From Georgenia soli (GTDB lineage: Bacteria; Actinomycetota; Actinomycetes; Actinomycetales; Actinomycetaceae): a DNA stretch of 64,000 bases. The DNA lies in NCBI RefSeq assembly GCF_002563695.1, contig NZ_PDJI01000004.1, forward strand, positions 2,294,001 through 2,358,000, in the 5' to 3' direction. The notes beneath the pieces were generated by a model. The model was not told the DNA's origin. It worked only from the letters and a program-made list of their open reading frames with translations, and searched no databases. Below are positions 1 through 8,468 of this stretch, piece by piece; position 1 is the first letter of the stretch; each line of letters opens with the position of its first letter. A program made the translations under genes and the position numbers.

Positions 1-361
1 CGACGCCGGCAGCCAGTACACCTCGCTGCGCTTCACCGAGCACCTCGACCTCGAGGGCATCGCACCCTCGATCGGCAGCGTCGGCGACGCCTACGACAAC
101 GCCCTGATGGAGTCGATCGTCGGCCTGTACAAGACCGAGTGCATCAAGCCCGACGTCTTCCACGCCGGCCCCTACCGGTCGATCGCCGACGTCGAGTACG
201 CCACCATGGCCTGGGTCGAGTGGTACAACACCCGACGACTCCACTCCGCGCTCGGCTACCTCACCCCGACCCAGCACGAAGCCAACCACTACGCCAAGCA
301 CGACTCCGTCCAGCCGGTCGGAGCCAACAACTGAACTCTCCACGGAACCCGGGGCGGTTCA
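1..361 (+). mobile_element. IS3-family insertion sequence, right end only (IS-A)
   Basis: Right part of an IS3-type element whose left part lies outside the window. The transposase C-terminus runs to 334 and its stop codon lies inside the terminal repeat. The outer end, read on the minus strand from 361, starts TGAACCGCCCCGGGTTCC, resembling the TGAACCGCCCCGG ends of many actinobacterial IS3 elements. Just outside (362 onward) a DUF222/HNH reading frame stops exactly at the junction, so the element sits within that gene. Confidence 0.85.
2..334 (+). CDS. IS3-family transposase OrfB, C-terminal part (partial)
   Basis: Open from the window edge to a TGA at 332-334. The visible 110 residues are the end of an rve integrase-core (DDE) transposase. 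DAGSQYTS carries the second catalytic Asp, and DNALMESIVGLYKTE carries the catalytic Glu. The tail, with WYNTRRLHSALGYLTP, is the usual OrfB ending. The protein would catalyse IS cutting and joining with an upstream OrfA that is not in the window. It resembles the intact OrfB at 694-1665 but is clearly a different element, because the terminal repeats differ. Confidence 0.9.
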   Translation, partial: DAGSQYTSLRFTEHLDLEGIAPSIGSVGDAYDNALMESIVGLYKTECIKPDVFHAGPYRSIADVEYATMAWVEWYNTRRLHSALGYLTPTQHEANHYAKHDSVQPVGANN

Positions 362-666
362 TTCTTCGCGGCCGACGTCGAGGATCTCGGAGTCGGTGCC
401 GAAGATGACGCGGTGGAGGGCGCCGGAGCAGGTGAGGCGGGCGAGGAGTTGCGGGGCGAGGGGGGTGCCGTCGGCCAGGGTGGCGGGTTCGGCGCCGAGG
501 AGGGCGGTGTGGTCGAGCTCGCCGGGGATGACGAAGCCGTCCGGTGCCCCATCGCCGGGCGCCCGGCCGTCACCGGGGGCTGCGGCGAGGGCGGCTGCGG
601 CGGTGGGCTCGGTCGCCCTGGCGTGAAGGGTGGCCGGGGAGAGGCCGAAGGCGGCGCCGGGGTGGG
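362..666 (-). pseudogene. DUF222/HNH (13E12-type) protein, central fragment
   Basis: About 100 codons of a DUF222-domain protein trapped between two insertion sequences. The end of the fragment contains DGTPLAPQLLARL and VIFGTDSEILDVGRE, which normally lie just before the HNH nuclease motif. The frame then enters the end of IS-A and stops at 361-359 (TGA formed by the IS terminus). No start codon or HNH motif remains. Compared with the usual family layout, roughly 60 residues between this piece and the N-terminal piece (2027-2705) appear lost. Together with that piece it is one disrupted gene. Confidence 0.8.
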
Positions 667-691
667 TGAAGCGTTCGGGTTTTCGTGCCGC
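667..691 (+). repeat. IS-B terminal inverted repeat, OrfB side
   Basis: Begins TGAAGCGTTCGGGTTTTC and pairs with 2002-2026 in inverted orientation, with 23 of 25 positions matching. It lies directly beyond the OrfB stop codon (694). Confidence 0.85.
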
Positions 692-693
692 TC

Positions 694-1665
694 TCATACT
701 GGCTGGGCCTCGGGCTCGAGGGCAGCGTAGTGGGCCTGCTCGTGCTCGACGGGCGGGACCATCCCGATGCTGGAGTGCAACCGGGTGTTGTTGTACCAGG
801 CGACCCACCCGGCGGTGGCGAACTCGACGTCGCCGAGGGTCTTGTACGCCCCGTCGTGGAAGACCGTGGTGGCGATGCACTCGGTCTTGTACAGGCCGAT
901 GATCGACTCCATCAGGGCGTTGTCGTAGGCGTCGCCGACCGTGCCGATCGAGGGCGCGATGTCCTCCACGGCCAGGTGCTCGGTCAGCCGGATCGAGGTG
1001 TACTGGCTGCCCGCGTCGGAGTGGTGGATCAGCTGCCCGCGCGAGACGGGCCGCTCCTCGCGGTCGCGCTGCCAGATCGCCATGCGCAGCGGGACCATCA
1101 CCAGGTCGGTGACCTTGGTGCGCTGGGCGTGCCAGGCCAGGATCCGCTGGGCGAAGACGTCGACGATGAAGGCGACGTAGACGAACCCCTCCCAAGTCCG
1201 CACGTAGGTGAAGTCGGTGACCCACACCAGGTTCGGCGCCGGCGCGGTGAAGTCCCGGTTGAGCAGGTCCCCGGCCCGTTTGCCGTCCTTGCCCGGCACG
1301 GTGGTGCGGTGGCGCCGGGCCCGGCTGATCCCGTGGTGGCCCAGGGCCCGCATCGCGGCGTCGACGCGCCCGTAGGAGACCTCCAGGCCGCCCCGCCGGA
1401 GCAGGGCGGTCATCTTCCGCCGCCCGTACAGGCCTTCGGGCAGCAGCCGGTACCGGCCCGTGGTGGGGTCCAGGACGAACGCCAGGGAGTGGATGGCGTT
1501 GACCAGGTACGCCATCGCCAGCTCCCGCGGCGCCAGGGAGGTCCGGGCCCGCCAGGCCCGGTAGGTCCGCGCGGCGACCTGCAGGCCCTGGTCAGACAGG
1601 ACCCGGCAGACCGACTCGACCGAGCGGCCCTGGGCGTGCTGGGAGCGGATGAACTCCATGATCAT
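694..1665 (-). CDS. IS3-family transposase OrfB (IS-B)
   Basis: 323-residue DDE transposase, apparently full length. The N-terminus has an HTH_21-type segment (about residues 1-60). A central and C-terminal rve integrase core carries the catalytic triad in WVTDFTYV (Asp), HHSDAGSQYTS (Asp) and DNALMESIIGLYKTE (Glu). The start chosen is ATG at 1665, which overlaps the OrfA stop by four bases (ATGA), the usual coupling in IS3 groups that do not depend on frameshifting. Both orfs look undamaged, so the element may be mobile. Confidence 0.92.
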   Translation of the reverse strand: MIMEFIRSQHAQGRSVESVCRVLSDQGLQVAARTYRAWRARTSLAPRELAMAYLVNAIHSLAFVLDPTTGRYRLLPEGLYGRRKMTALLRRGGLEVSYGRVDAAMRALGHHGISRARRHRTTVPGKDGKRAGDLLNRDFTAPAPNLVWVTDFTYVRTWEGFVYVAFIVDVFAQRILAWHAQRTKVTDLVMVPLRMAIWQRDREERPVSRGQLIHHSDAGSQYTSIRLTEHLAVEDIAPSIGTVGDAYDNALMESIIGLYKTECIATTVFHDGAYKTLGDVEFATAGWVAWYNNTRLHSSIGMVPPVEHEQAHYAALEPEAQPV

Positions 1666-1973
1666 CGGTTTCGGGGGTCGAGCTCCCCCGCGAAGAAAGT
1701 CGCCGCGGACCTCAGGATCGCGTTGTCCTCCTCCAGGCGCCGCACCCGCGCCTTGAGCGCCTTGATCTCCTCGCGTTCCTGGGTCGTCATCCCGTCCCGG
1801 GCGCCGGCGTCGACATCGCCCTGACGCACCCACCCCCGCAACGTCTCCCGGGACATCCCCAGACGCGCCGCGACCGCCTCGCACGCCTTGGTGATCGACC
1901 CGTACTCCGGGACCTGCTCCCTGACCATCCGCACCGCGCGCTCCTTCGCCGCGGCGTCGTACTGCTTCGGCAT
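1662..1973 (-). CDS. IS3-family transposase OrfA (IS-B)
   Basis: 103-residue helix-turn-helix protein beginning MPKQYDAAAKERAV. It has the typical HTH_Tnp_1 segment (SITKACEAVAARLGMSRETL) followed by a leucine-zipper-like helix (EEIKALKARVRRLEEDNAIL) that mediates OrfA-OrfB contact in this family. Start at ATG 1973. The reading frame is also open upstream, through the terminal repeat, into the DUF222 fragment. Translation from the host gene start at 2705 would therefore yield a 347-residue DUF222-OrfA fusion. The stop overlaps the OrfB start. Confidence 0.9.
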   Translation of the reverse strand: MPKQYDAAAKERAVRMVREQVPEYGSITKACEAVAARLGMSRETLRGWVRQGDVDAGARDGMTTQEREEIKALKARVRRLEEDNAILRSAATFFAGELDPRNR

Positions 1974-2001
1974 ACCTGCATCCTTCCTCGCAAGAAACGA
2001 T

Positions 2002-2026
2002 GCGGCACACAAACCCGAACGCTTCA
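2002..2026 (+). repeat. IS-B terminal inverted repeat, OrfA side
   Basis: Partner of 667-691. It contains no stop codon in the host reading frame, which is why the DUF222 fragment reads straight into OrfA. Confidence 0.85.
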
Positions 2027-2705
2027 CTTCCTGGACGGCCTGCCCGTTGGCGGTGGTGAGCCAGCCGGTGAGGTGGTAGCCGCCGGTGGTGGGGGCGAGG
2101 GTGAGGTGCTCCTTGTCGGAGTCGTCCCGGTAGGTGCGGTCGGCGGCGGCGGGGTCGGCGCGGTAGGCCCAGTGCTTGACGAGGTGGGTGAACTCGGTGG
2201 CGCCGAGGGTGGCGGCGTGGCCCAGGAGGAAGTCCTCGCCGAGGTCGGGGTCGTTCAGGCGGGCCCGCACGGCGGGGGTGGCGGCGGTGTGGGTGGTCAG
2301 GGCGGTGGCGTGGTCGGCGCTGATGGTCCCGGCGGCCAGGGCGTCGGCGGTGGCGGGGAGGTGGTCGCGCAGGCGGCGGGCCTCGCGGACGTTCTTGTGG
2401 GCGGTGGTGTGGTGGCGGCCGGTGCGGGCGCGGTACCAGGCGGGGAAGGACCGTGCTCCGGTGGTGGCCCACATGCCGTCGGTCTCGGTGGCGGTGAGGA
2501 TGCGGGCGGTGACCGCCTGCAGGCGGCGGTGGAGGGCCTCGGCGGCGTCGACCGCGGCGAGCAGCTCGGCGGAGGGCAGGGTGGCGAGGTCGAGGCCGGT
2601 GAGGAGGTCGAGCTGGTCGGCCGCCGCGGTCAGGGCCGCGGAGACCGGCCCGGCCGGCACGGCGGGGTCGGCGGGCGCGCCGGGGGCGGGCGGTGTCGTG
2701 GTCAT
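2027..2705 (-). pseudogene. DUF222/HNH (13E12-type) protein, N-terminal fragment
   Basis: 226 codons from an ATG at 2705 preceded by a GGGAGGG ribosome binding site. The protein is an Ala/Thr-rich DUF222 domain; visible family segments include AALTAAADQLDLLTGLDL, KNVREARRLRDHLPATADAL and GYHLTGWLTTANGQAVQE. It breaks off at the IS-B terminal repeat. Intact relatives continue into a C-terminal HNH nuclease motif that is absent here. The family is multicopy in actinobacteria, and its members in Mycobacterium tuberculosis are known LexA-regulated genes; a perfect SOS box lies upstream at 2816-2831. Confidence 0.82.
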
Positions 2706-2815
2706 CTCGCCCTCCCTCTGCGTCGTGGGTGCGTGTCGGCCGCGGGGCCCGTACGTCCGTCCGTCAGAGCCGGACTGCCTCGTCAGACCCGGTTGCTGAA
2801 CGTGCCCCTAGGCTA

Positions 2816-2831
2816 TCGAACGGGCGTTCGA
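2816..2831 (-). promoter_or_regulatory. LexA (SOS) box upstream of the DUF222 gene
   Basis: TCGAAC-GGGC-GTTCGA is a perfect match to the actinobacterial SOS box TCGAAC-N4-GTTCGA. It lies about 110 bp upstream of the DUF222 start at 2705. Read on the minus strand a TAGCCT, possible -10 element, follows within a few bases, so LexA bound here would block that promoter. DNA damage would then induce transcription into the broken gene and the IS inside it. Confidence 0.75.
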
Positions 2832-3115
2832 GGCGGCAAGGGAAGTGGCGTCATTCCGCCAAATCTGTGGACGGCGTGGCATCTCACGGGGCTGTGGAGA
2901 ACACCGGTCGAGCGGGCATCGCATGACCGGACCGACGAGAGGTGCGCCGCAACGACCAGACTGCTCATGCGCACCGCGAGGCAGGCGGGACCGCTTGCAC
3001 AGAGGCGACCCGATACCGCGGTCGCGGCAATCATCCCGGGATAGACCTGACCGCGGCTGGTGCACGAGGCGGCTGCCGCGTAGCCTCCGGGCAACACCGG
3101 CCGACGGAGGTGCCC
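2832..3115. other. Intergenic region with no recognised gene
   Basis: Several overlapping open frames exist on both strands but none has a plausible start or a recognisable product. The last bases carry the GGAGG ribosome binding site of the small gene starting at 3116. Nothing else is seen. Confidence 0.5.
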
Positions 3116-3310
3116 ATGTGGTACTGGATCGTGGGACTGCTGCTTCTCGCTGTGTGCCTCCTGGGCCTCTGGTACGAGATCACCAACCAGCTCGGCCGCA
3201 GGTCCGAACGCATGCAGGGCGCTGACCCGGAGACGGCTGAGGAACTGCGCCGTCTGCGCTGGGAGATCGACCGTGGCAGGGATGCCGGCCAGGGGTTCAT
3301 CCCTCTCTGA
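3116..3310 (+). CDS. Small single-pass membrane protein
   Basis: 64 residues. The first 20 or so (MWYWIVGLLLLAVCLLGLWY) form one hydrophobic membrane segment. They are followed by a charged, probably helical cytoplasmic tail (EELRRLRWEIDRGRDAGQG). ATG at 3116 was chosen because GACGGAGG precedes it at good spacing; longer upstream frames lack a signal. It lies 157 bp before the glutamate dehydrogenase gene on the same strand, with a possible promoter between. No family recognised and no function proposed. Confidence 0.65.
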   Translation: MWYWIVGLLLLAVCLLGLWYEITNQLGRRSERMQGADPETAEELRRLRWEIDRGRDAGQGFIPL

Positions 3311-3467
3311 CGTACCCCTGCAGCACCAGCGGCTGCTCGCGCCCCTCCCGCCGCCGCGCAGCAGCACGCACGCGCGCCCGAGGTTCGCCGTCGGGCGTTC
3401 CTGCGTACGATCCGCCTGAGGGGCCTGACGACGGGCCGGGGCGAGACCGACGGAGGAATGCACCAGC

Positions 3468-6400
3468 ATGGCTGCCACGCTCGACGCTGACCGCACCGAG
3501 GTGCTGGGGGAGGCGGCCGCGGCGGCCAGCGACCTTCCCGACGCGCCCCAGCCGGACGCTGTCGCCGATCTCCTCGACGGCTACTACCGCGACGTGCTCA
3601 CCGAGGACCTCGAGTCCCAGGAGCCCAGGAGCCTCCTCGGCGCGGCGCTCTCGCACCGGGCCGTCGCCCACCAGCGTCGTCCCGGGGAGGCGGTCGTCCG
3701 GGTCTTCACCCCCACCGACACCGACCACGGCTGGTCCGCCGGCCGCACGGTGATCGAGATCGTCACCGACGACATGCCGTTCCTGGTCGACTCGATCTCC
3801 GCCGAGCTCGCCAAGCAGGGCCGGACCATCCGCCTCCTCGTCCACCCGCAGCCCACCGTGCGGCGCGACGACGACGGCACGCTCCTCGAGGTCGTTCCCC
3901 GAGCTGCGGCGCGGGGCGCCGTCCACGAGTCCTGGATCCACGTCCAGGTGGACCGCATCGACGACGCGGGGGAGCGGAACAAGGTCGCTGAGGCGCTGCG
4001 CCAGGTGCTGGCGGACGTGCGTGCGGCCGTCGAGGACTGGCCCCGCATGGAGGCCCGCGCCCGCGACATCTCCGCGCTCCTGCTGCAGTCGCCCCCGTCC
4101 GGGGTGCCGGAGGACGAGATCCGGCAGGCCCGGCAGCTGCTCGACTGGCTCGTGGGAGGGCAGTTCGTCTTCCTCGGCTACCGCGAGTACGACTTCACGC
4201 GCGGCGCCACCCCGGAGGAGGCCACGCTGGAGCCCGTCCCCGGCACCGGGCTGGGGATCCTGCGCCACGACGAGGCCGCCCGGCCCACGGTCCTGCCACC
4301 CACCGTCGCCCGCAAGGCCGCCGAGCCTCGCCTGGTCATCATCACCAAGGCCAACTCCCGCTCGACCGTCCACCGCCCCGTCTACCTCGACTACCTCAGC
4401 GTCAAGGTCTTCGACGACCTCGGCAACGTCGTCGGCGAGCAGCGGTTCCTCGGGCTGTTCACGCTCAGCGCCTACACCTGGTCGGTCACCGAGGTGCCCT
4501 TCATCAGCTCCAAGGTCGCGGCGGTCCGCACGCGGTCGGGCTTCGCCCCCGCCAGCCACCTCGGCAAGGACCTCCTCGAGGTGCTCGAGTCCTACCCCCG
4601 CGACGAGCTGTTCCAGAGCGACGTCGCCACCCTGACCGACGTCGCGACCGCCGTTGTCCATCTGCGCGAACGGCCACGCACCCGCCTCTTCGTGCGCAAG
4701 GACGACTACGAGCGGTTCATGTCCTGCCTCGTCTACCTCGCCCGCGACCGCTACACCCCGGCGGTCGAGCGCCGGGTGGAGGCCGTGCTGCGGGAGGCTT
4801 TCGACGGGGTCAGCAGCGAGACCAACACCCGCGTCTCCGAGTCCGCGCTGGCCCAGCTGCACGTGGTGGTGCGCGCCGGGCACGGGGAGACGGTCCGCGA
4901 CGTCGACGTGGCGGAGCTCGAGCGCCGGGTGGCCGCGGCGACCCGGACGTGGGAGGAGGATCTCGTCGAGGCCGCCGGGGCCCGCTACGGGGAGGAGGGC
5001 GCGGCCCTGGCCCGCTCGTTCGCCTTCCCCGAGGGGTACAAGGAGGACTTCGACGCCGTCGCCGCCACCGAGGACCTGCGCCACCTCGGCGACCTCCCCC
5101 CGGACTCGCTCGGCCTTCACCTGTACCGCCCCGACGGCGCCGCCGAGGAGGAGCGCCGCCTGAAGCTCTACCGCAGGGCCGAGATCTCCCTCTCGGCGGT
5201 CCTGCCGATCTTCCAGGGGCTGGGCCTCGAGGTGGTCGACGAGCGGCCCCACACCCTCGCCGACGACGCGGGGCACATCTACGTCTACGACTTCGGCCTG
5301 CGGGGCGCGCCCGGCACGTGGGCCGGCGACCCCGCCGAGGTGCGGGACCGCCTGCAGGACGCCTTCCTCGCCGTCTGGGACCGGCGGGCGGAGAGCGACG
5401 GCTTCAACGCCCTGGTGCTCACCGCCGGGCTCACCTGGCGCCAGGTGGTCGTGATCCGCGCGCTGGCGGCGTACCTGCGCCAGACCGGGTCGATCTTCTC
5501 CCGGGAGTACGTCGAGGCGGCGCTGCGCGAGAACAGCGAGCTGGCGCGGCTGCTCGTCGAGCTGTTCGAGACCCGCTTCGACCCGGCGGGCCGCTTCGGG
5601 GACGTCGCCGACGACGCCCGCGCGGCCGCCGAGGAGGAGGTCGCGGACCGCATCCTGGCCGGGCTCGACGACGTCGCCTCCCTGGACCACGACCGCATCT
5701 TCCGGGCCCTCCTCGGGATCGTGCGCGCCACCCTGCGCACCAGCTACTACCAGCCGGCCCGGCCCGGTGACGACGCGGGGGACGGCCACCACCCGACGGT
5801 CGCGTTCAAGCTCGACCCGCGGAGCCTGCCCGACCTGCCGGCCCCCCGGCCGCTGTACGAGATCTGGGTCTACGGCCCCCGGGTGGAGGGCGTGCACCTG
5901 CGCTTCGGCGCCGTCGCCCGCGGCGGGCTGCGCTGGTCCGACCGGCGCGAGGACTTCCGCACCGAGATCCTCGGCCTCGTCAAGGCGCAGACCGTCAAGA
6001 ACGCCGTCATCGTGCCCGCCGGGTCCAAGGGCGGGTTCTTCCCCAAGAACCTGCCCGACCCCGCCGCGGACCGCGACGCCTGGGTGGCCGAGGGCCGCAC
6101 CGCCTACCGGCTGTTCATCTCCTCGATGCTCGACATCACCGACAACATCGTCGGCGGCGAGGTCGTCCCGCCCGCGGACGTGGTCCGCCACGACGGTGAC
6201 GACCCCTACCTCGTGGTCGCCGCCGACAAGGGCACGGCGGCGTTCTCCGACGTCGCCAACGAGGTCTCCCAGGAGTACGGCTTCTGGCTCGACGACGCCT
6301 TCGCCTCGGGCGGGTCCGCCGGCTACGACCACAAGAAGATGGGCATCACCGCCCGCGGTGCGTGGGAGGCGGTCAAGCGCCACTTCCGGGAGATGGGCCA

Positions 6401-8321
6401 CGACACCCAGACCGAGGACTTCACCGTCGCCGGCATCGGCGACATGTCCGGGGACGTCTTCGGCAACGGGATGCTCCTCTCGGAGCACATCCGCCTCGTC
6501 GCCGCGTTCGACCACCGGCACGTGTTCCTCGACCCCGACCCCGACCCCGCGACCTCCTACGCCGAGCGCCGCCGGCTCTTCGAGCTACCCCGCTCCTCCT
6601 GGGCGGACTACGACCAGACCCTGATCAGCCAGGGGGGCGGCGTCTACCCCCGCACGGCCAAGTCGGTCCCCGTCAGCCCGCAGGTGCGCGAGCGCCTCGG
6701 CCTCGACGACGGCGTCACCTCGCTCACGCCGTCCGAGCTGATCCGCGCCGTGCTCACCGCGCCGGTGGACCTGCTCTGGAACGGCGGCATCGGCACCTAC
6801 GTCAAGGCCTCGACCGAGACGAACGACCGCATCGGCGACCGCGCCAACGACGCCATCCGCGTCAACGGCGAGGACCTGCGGTGCAAGGTGCTCGGCGAGG
6901 GCGGCAACCTCGGCGCGAGCCAGCTCGGGCGCATCGAGGCCGCAACGGCCGGCGTGCGCCTCAACACCGACGCGATCGACAACTCGGCCGGGGTGGACTC
7001 CTCCGACCACGAGGTCAACATCAAGATCCTCCTCACCGCCGTCACCAAGGACGGGCGGATGAGCCTGCAGGAGCGCAACGAGCTGCTGGGGTCCATGACG
7101 GACGAGGTGGCGGAGCGGGTGCTGCGGCAGAACTACGAGCAGAGCGTCCTGCTGGGCAACGCCCGCACCCAGCACCACCAGATGCTGGGCGCCCACCAGC
7201 GGTTCATGCACTGGCTCGAGGAACGCGGCGACCTCGACCGCGAGCTGGAGTTCCTGCCCTCGGACGCGGAGCTGGCCCGGCGCGCCGAGGCCGGCCGGGG
7301 CCTGACGTCCCCGGAGTTCGCCGTCCTTGTCGCCTACGCCAAGCTGGCGCTGAAGGCGGACCTGCTCGAGTCCGACCTGCCGGACGAGCCCTGGTTCGAG
7401 ACCGAGCTGCGCCAGTACTTCCCGCAGGCGCTGCAGGACCGCTTCGCCGAGGAGATGAGCCGCCACCGGCTGCGGCGCGAGATCATCGCCACCCGTGTGG
7501 CCAACTCGGTGGTCAACCGCGGCGGCATCACGTTCGTCTACCGCGCCATGGAGGAGACGGGGGCCTCCGCCGCCGAGGTGGTCCGGGCGTTCGTAGTCGC
7601 CCGCGAGATCTTCGGGATCGCCCCCTTCGTGCGGGCGGTGGAGCGGCTCGACAACGTCGTCCCCACCGACGCGCAGTCGGCGCTGTACCTGGAGTTCCGC
7701 CGGCTGCTGGACGGGGCGGTGCGCTGGTTCGTCCAGCACCGCCCGGACGGGATCGACGTCGCCGACGAGATCGAGCGCTTCGCGCCCGCCGTCGACGAGC
7801 TCGCCCCGCGCCTGCCGGAGCTGCTGCGGGGGCGGTCGCTGGCCGACGCGGAGGAGCGCTACCGCGCGATGGCGGAGGCCGGGGTCCCGGAGGACCTCGC
7901 GCGGTACGGGTCGGTGCTGGCGGAGCAGTACGGGGTGCTCGACGTCGCCGAGCTCGCTCGCCGGACCGACCGGCCGCTGGAGCAGGTGGCGCAGATGCGT
8001 GCCGCCGTCGAGCAGCACCTCGGCGTCGACACCCTCCTCGCGCGGGTGGCCGAGCTTCCCGACGACGAGCGCTGGGACGCCCTGGCCCGGTCGGCGCTGC
8101 GCGCTGACCTCTACGCCGTGCTGGACACCCTGACCGCCACGGTGATGGGGGCCACCGACGACGGCGAGGAGCCCGACGCCCGCCTGGCCGCCTGGGACGC
8201 CGCGAACGCCGCCTACGCCGAGCGGGCCCGCGCCACGATCCGGGGTGTCGAGGGGCTCGACGGCGCCTCGCTGGCGCCGCTGTCGGTGGCACTGCGCGCG
8301 CTGCGGGCCGGAGTGCGGTAG
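3468..8321 (+). CDS. Large NAD-specific glutamate dehydrogenase (GDH180 class)
   Basis: 1617 residues, matching the roughly 1600-residue L-GDH180 class first described in Streptomyces. It catalyses oxidative deamination of glutamate to 2-oxoglutarate with NAD+, feeding amino-acid carbon into the TCA cycle. The first 750 or so residues are the long regulatory region of the family. The catalytic core follows, with ILGLVKAQTVKNAVIVPAG and SKGGFFPKN (Lys in SKGGFF near residue 854), then DWNGG-like LLWNGGIGTYVKA and GEGGNLGASQLGR dinucleotide-binding segments. ATG at 3468 is preceded by GACGGAGGA. The frame is uninterrupted. It appears monocistronic and ends at the hairpin at 8364-8419. A long opposite-strand open frame over the 5' half is a composition shadow. 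Confidence 0.95.
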   Translation: MAATLDADRTEVLGEAAAAASDLPDAPQPDAVADLLDGYYRDVLTEDLESQEPRSLLGAALSHRAVAHQRRPGEAVVRVFTPTDTDHGWSAGRTVIEIVTDDMPFLVDSISAELAKQGRTIRLLVHPQPTVRRDDDGTLLEVVPRAAARGAVHESWIHVQVDRIDDAGERNKVAEALRQVLADVRAAVEDWPRMEARARDISALLLQSPPSGVPEDEIRQARQLLDWLVGGQFVFLGYREYDFTRGATPEEATLEPVPGTGLGILRHDEAARPTVLPPTVARKAAEPRLVIITKANSRSTVHRPVYLDYLSVKVFDDLGNVVGEQRFLGLFTLSAYTWSVTEVPFISSKVAAVRTRSGFAPASHLGKDLLEVLESYPRDELFQSDVATLTDVATAVVHLRERPRTRLFVRKDDYERFMSCLVYLARDRYTPAVERRVEAVLREAFDGVSSETNTRVSESALAQLHVVVRAGHGETVRDVDVAELERRVAAATRTWEEDLVEAAGARYGEEGAALARSFAFPEGYKEDFDAVAATEDLRHLGDLPPDSLGLHLYRPDGAAEEERRLKLYRRAEISLSAVLPIFQGLGLEVVDERPHTLADDAGHIYVYDFGLRGAPGTWAGDPAEVRDRLQDAFLAVWDRRAESDGFNALVLTAGLTWRQVVVIRALAAYLRQTGSIFSREYVEAALRENSELARLLVELFETRFDPAGRFGDVADDARAAAEEEVADRILAGLDDVASLDHDRIFRALLGIVRATLRTSYYQPARPGDDAGDGHHPTVAFKLDPRSLPDLPAPRPLYEIWVYGPRVEGVHLRFGAVARGGLRWSDRREDFRTEILGLVKAQTVKNAVIVPAGSKGGFFPKNLPDPAADRDAWVAEGRTAYRLFISSMLDITDNIVGGEVVPPADVVRHDGDDPYLVVAADKGTAAFSDVANEVSQEYGFWLDDAFASGGSAGYDHKKMGITARGAWEAVKRHFREMGHDTQTEDFTVAGIGDMSGDVFGNGMLLSEHIRLVAAFDHRHVFLDPDPDPATSYAERRRLFELPRSSWADYDQTLISQGGGVYPRTAKSVPVSPQVRERLGLDDGVTSLTPSELIRAVLTAPVDLLWNGGIGTYVKASTETNDRIGDRANDAIRVNGEDLRCKVLGEGGNLGASQLGRIEAATAGVRLNTDAIDNSAGVDSSDHEVNIKILLTAVTKDGRMSLQERNELLGSMTDEVAERVLRQNYEQSVLLGNARTQHHQMLGAHQRFMHWLEERGDLDRELEFLPSDAELARRAEAGRGLTSPEFAVLVAYAKLALKADLLESDLPDEPWFETELRQYFPQALQDRFAEEMSRHRLRREIIATRVANSVVNRGGITFVYRAMEETGASAAEVVRAFVVAREIFGIAPFVRAVERLDNVVPTDAQSALYLEFRRLLDGAVRWFVQHRPDGIDVADEIERFAPAVDELAPRLPELLRGRSLADAEERYRAMAEAGVPEDLARYGSVLAEQYGVLDVAELARRTDRPLEQVAQMRAAVEQHLGVDTLLARVAELPDDERWDALARSALRADLYAVLDTLTATVMGATDDGEEPDARLAAWDAANAAYAERARATIRGVEGLDGASLAPLSVALRALRAGVR

Positions 8322-8363
8322 GCCTGGTCACCGCCGCCCCACAACCTCCGGGGACCAACCTGC

Positions 8364-8419
8364 CGACAACGCCCTGACTGCGCGTCCGGCCCGCCAGCTG
8401 GGCAGTCAGGGCGTTGTCG
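8364..8419. terminator. Bidirectional hairpin terminator / REP-like palindrome
   Basis: A perfect 18-bp inverted repeat (arms 8364-8381 and 8402-8419, 20-nt loop) lies in the convergent gap between glutamate dehydrogenase (+) and the thioesterase (-). It suits bidirectional termination. The arm CCGACAACGCCCTGACTG closely resembles the arm CCGAGAACGCCCTAAGTG of the palindrome inside the ECF ATPase gene (25121-25182), so it is probably a dispersed repeat rather than a simple terminator. Confidence 0.7.
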
Positions 8420-8468
8420 CCGGGCAGTACGGGGACGGACGCGGACAGGGGCGGGGACGGGTGACCGG

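Larger units (their letters stand above)
667..2026 (-). mobile_element. Complete IS3-family insertion sequence (IS-B)
   Basis: A 1360-bp element with intact OrfA and OrfB on the minus strand, bounded by 25-bp terminal inverted repeats that differ at two positions. It interrupts a DUF222/HNH gene in the same orientation. The three bases just outside the two ends (GGG at 664-666 and CTT at 2027-2029) are not a direct repeat, so no target duplication is visible. Host-gene sequence also seems missing across the insertion, suggesting a deletion or recombination after transposition. Confidence 0.88.

Noticed and set aside
3297..6521. A 1074-codon open frame on the minus strand opposite the glutamate dehydrogenase gene
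   Set aside because: It mirrors the codon pattern of the real gene (very high Gly/Val/Asp/Arg content), has no domain, and overlaps a full-length, motif-rich protein.
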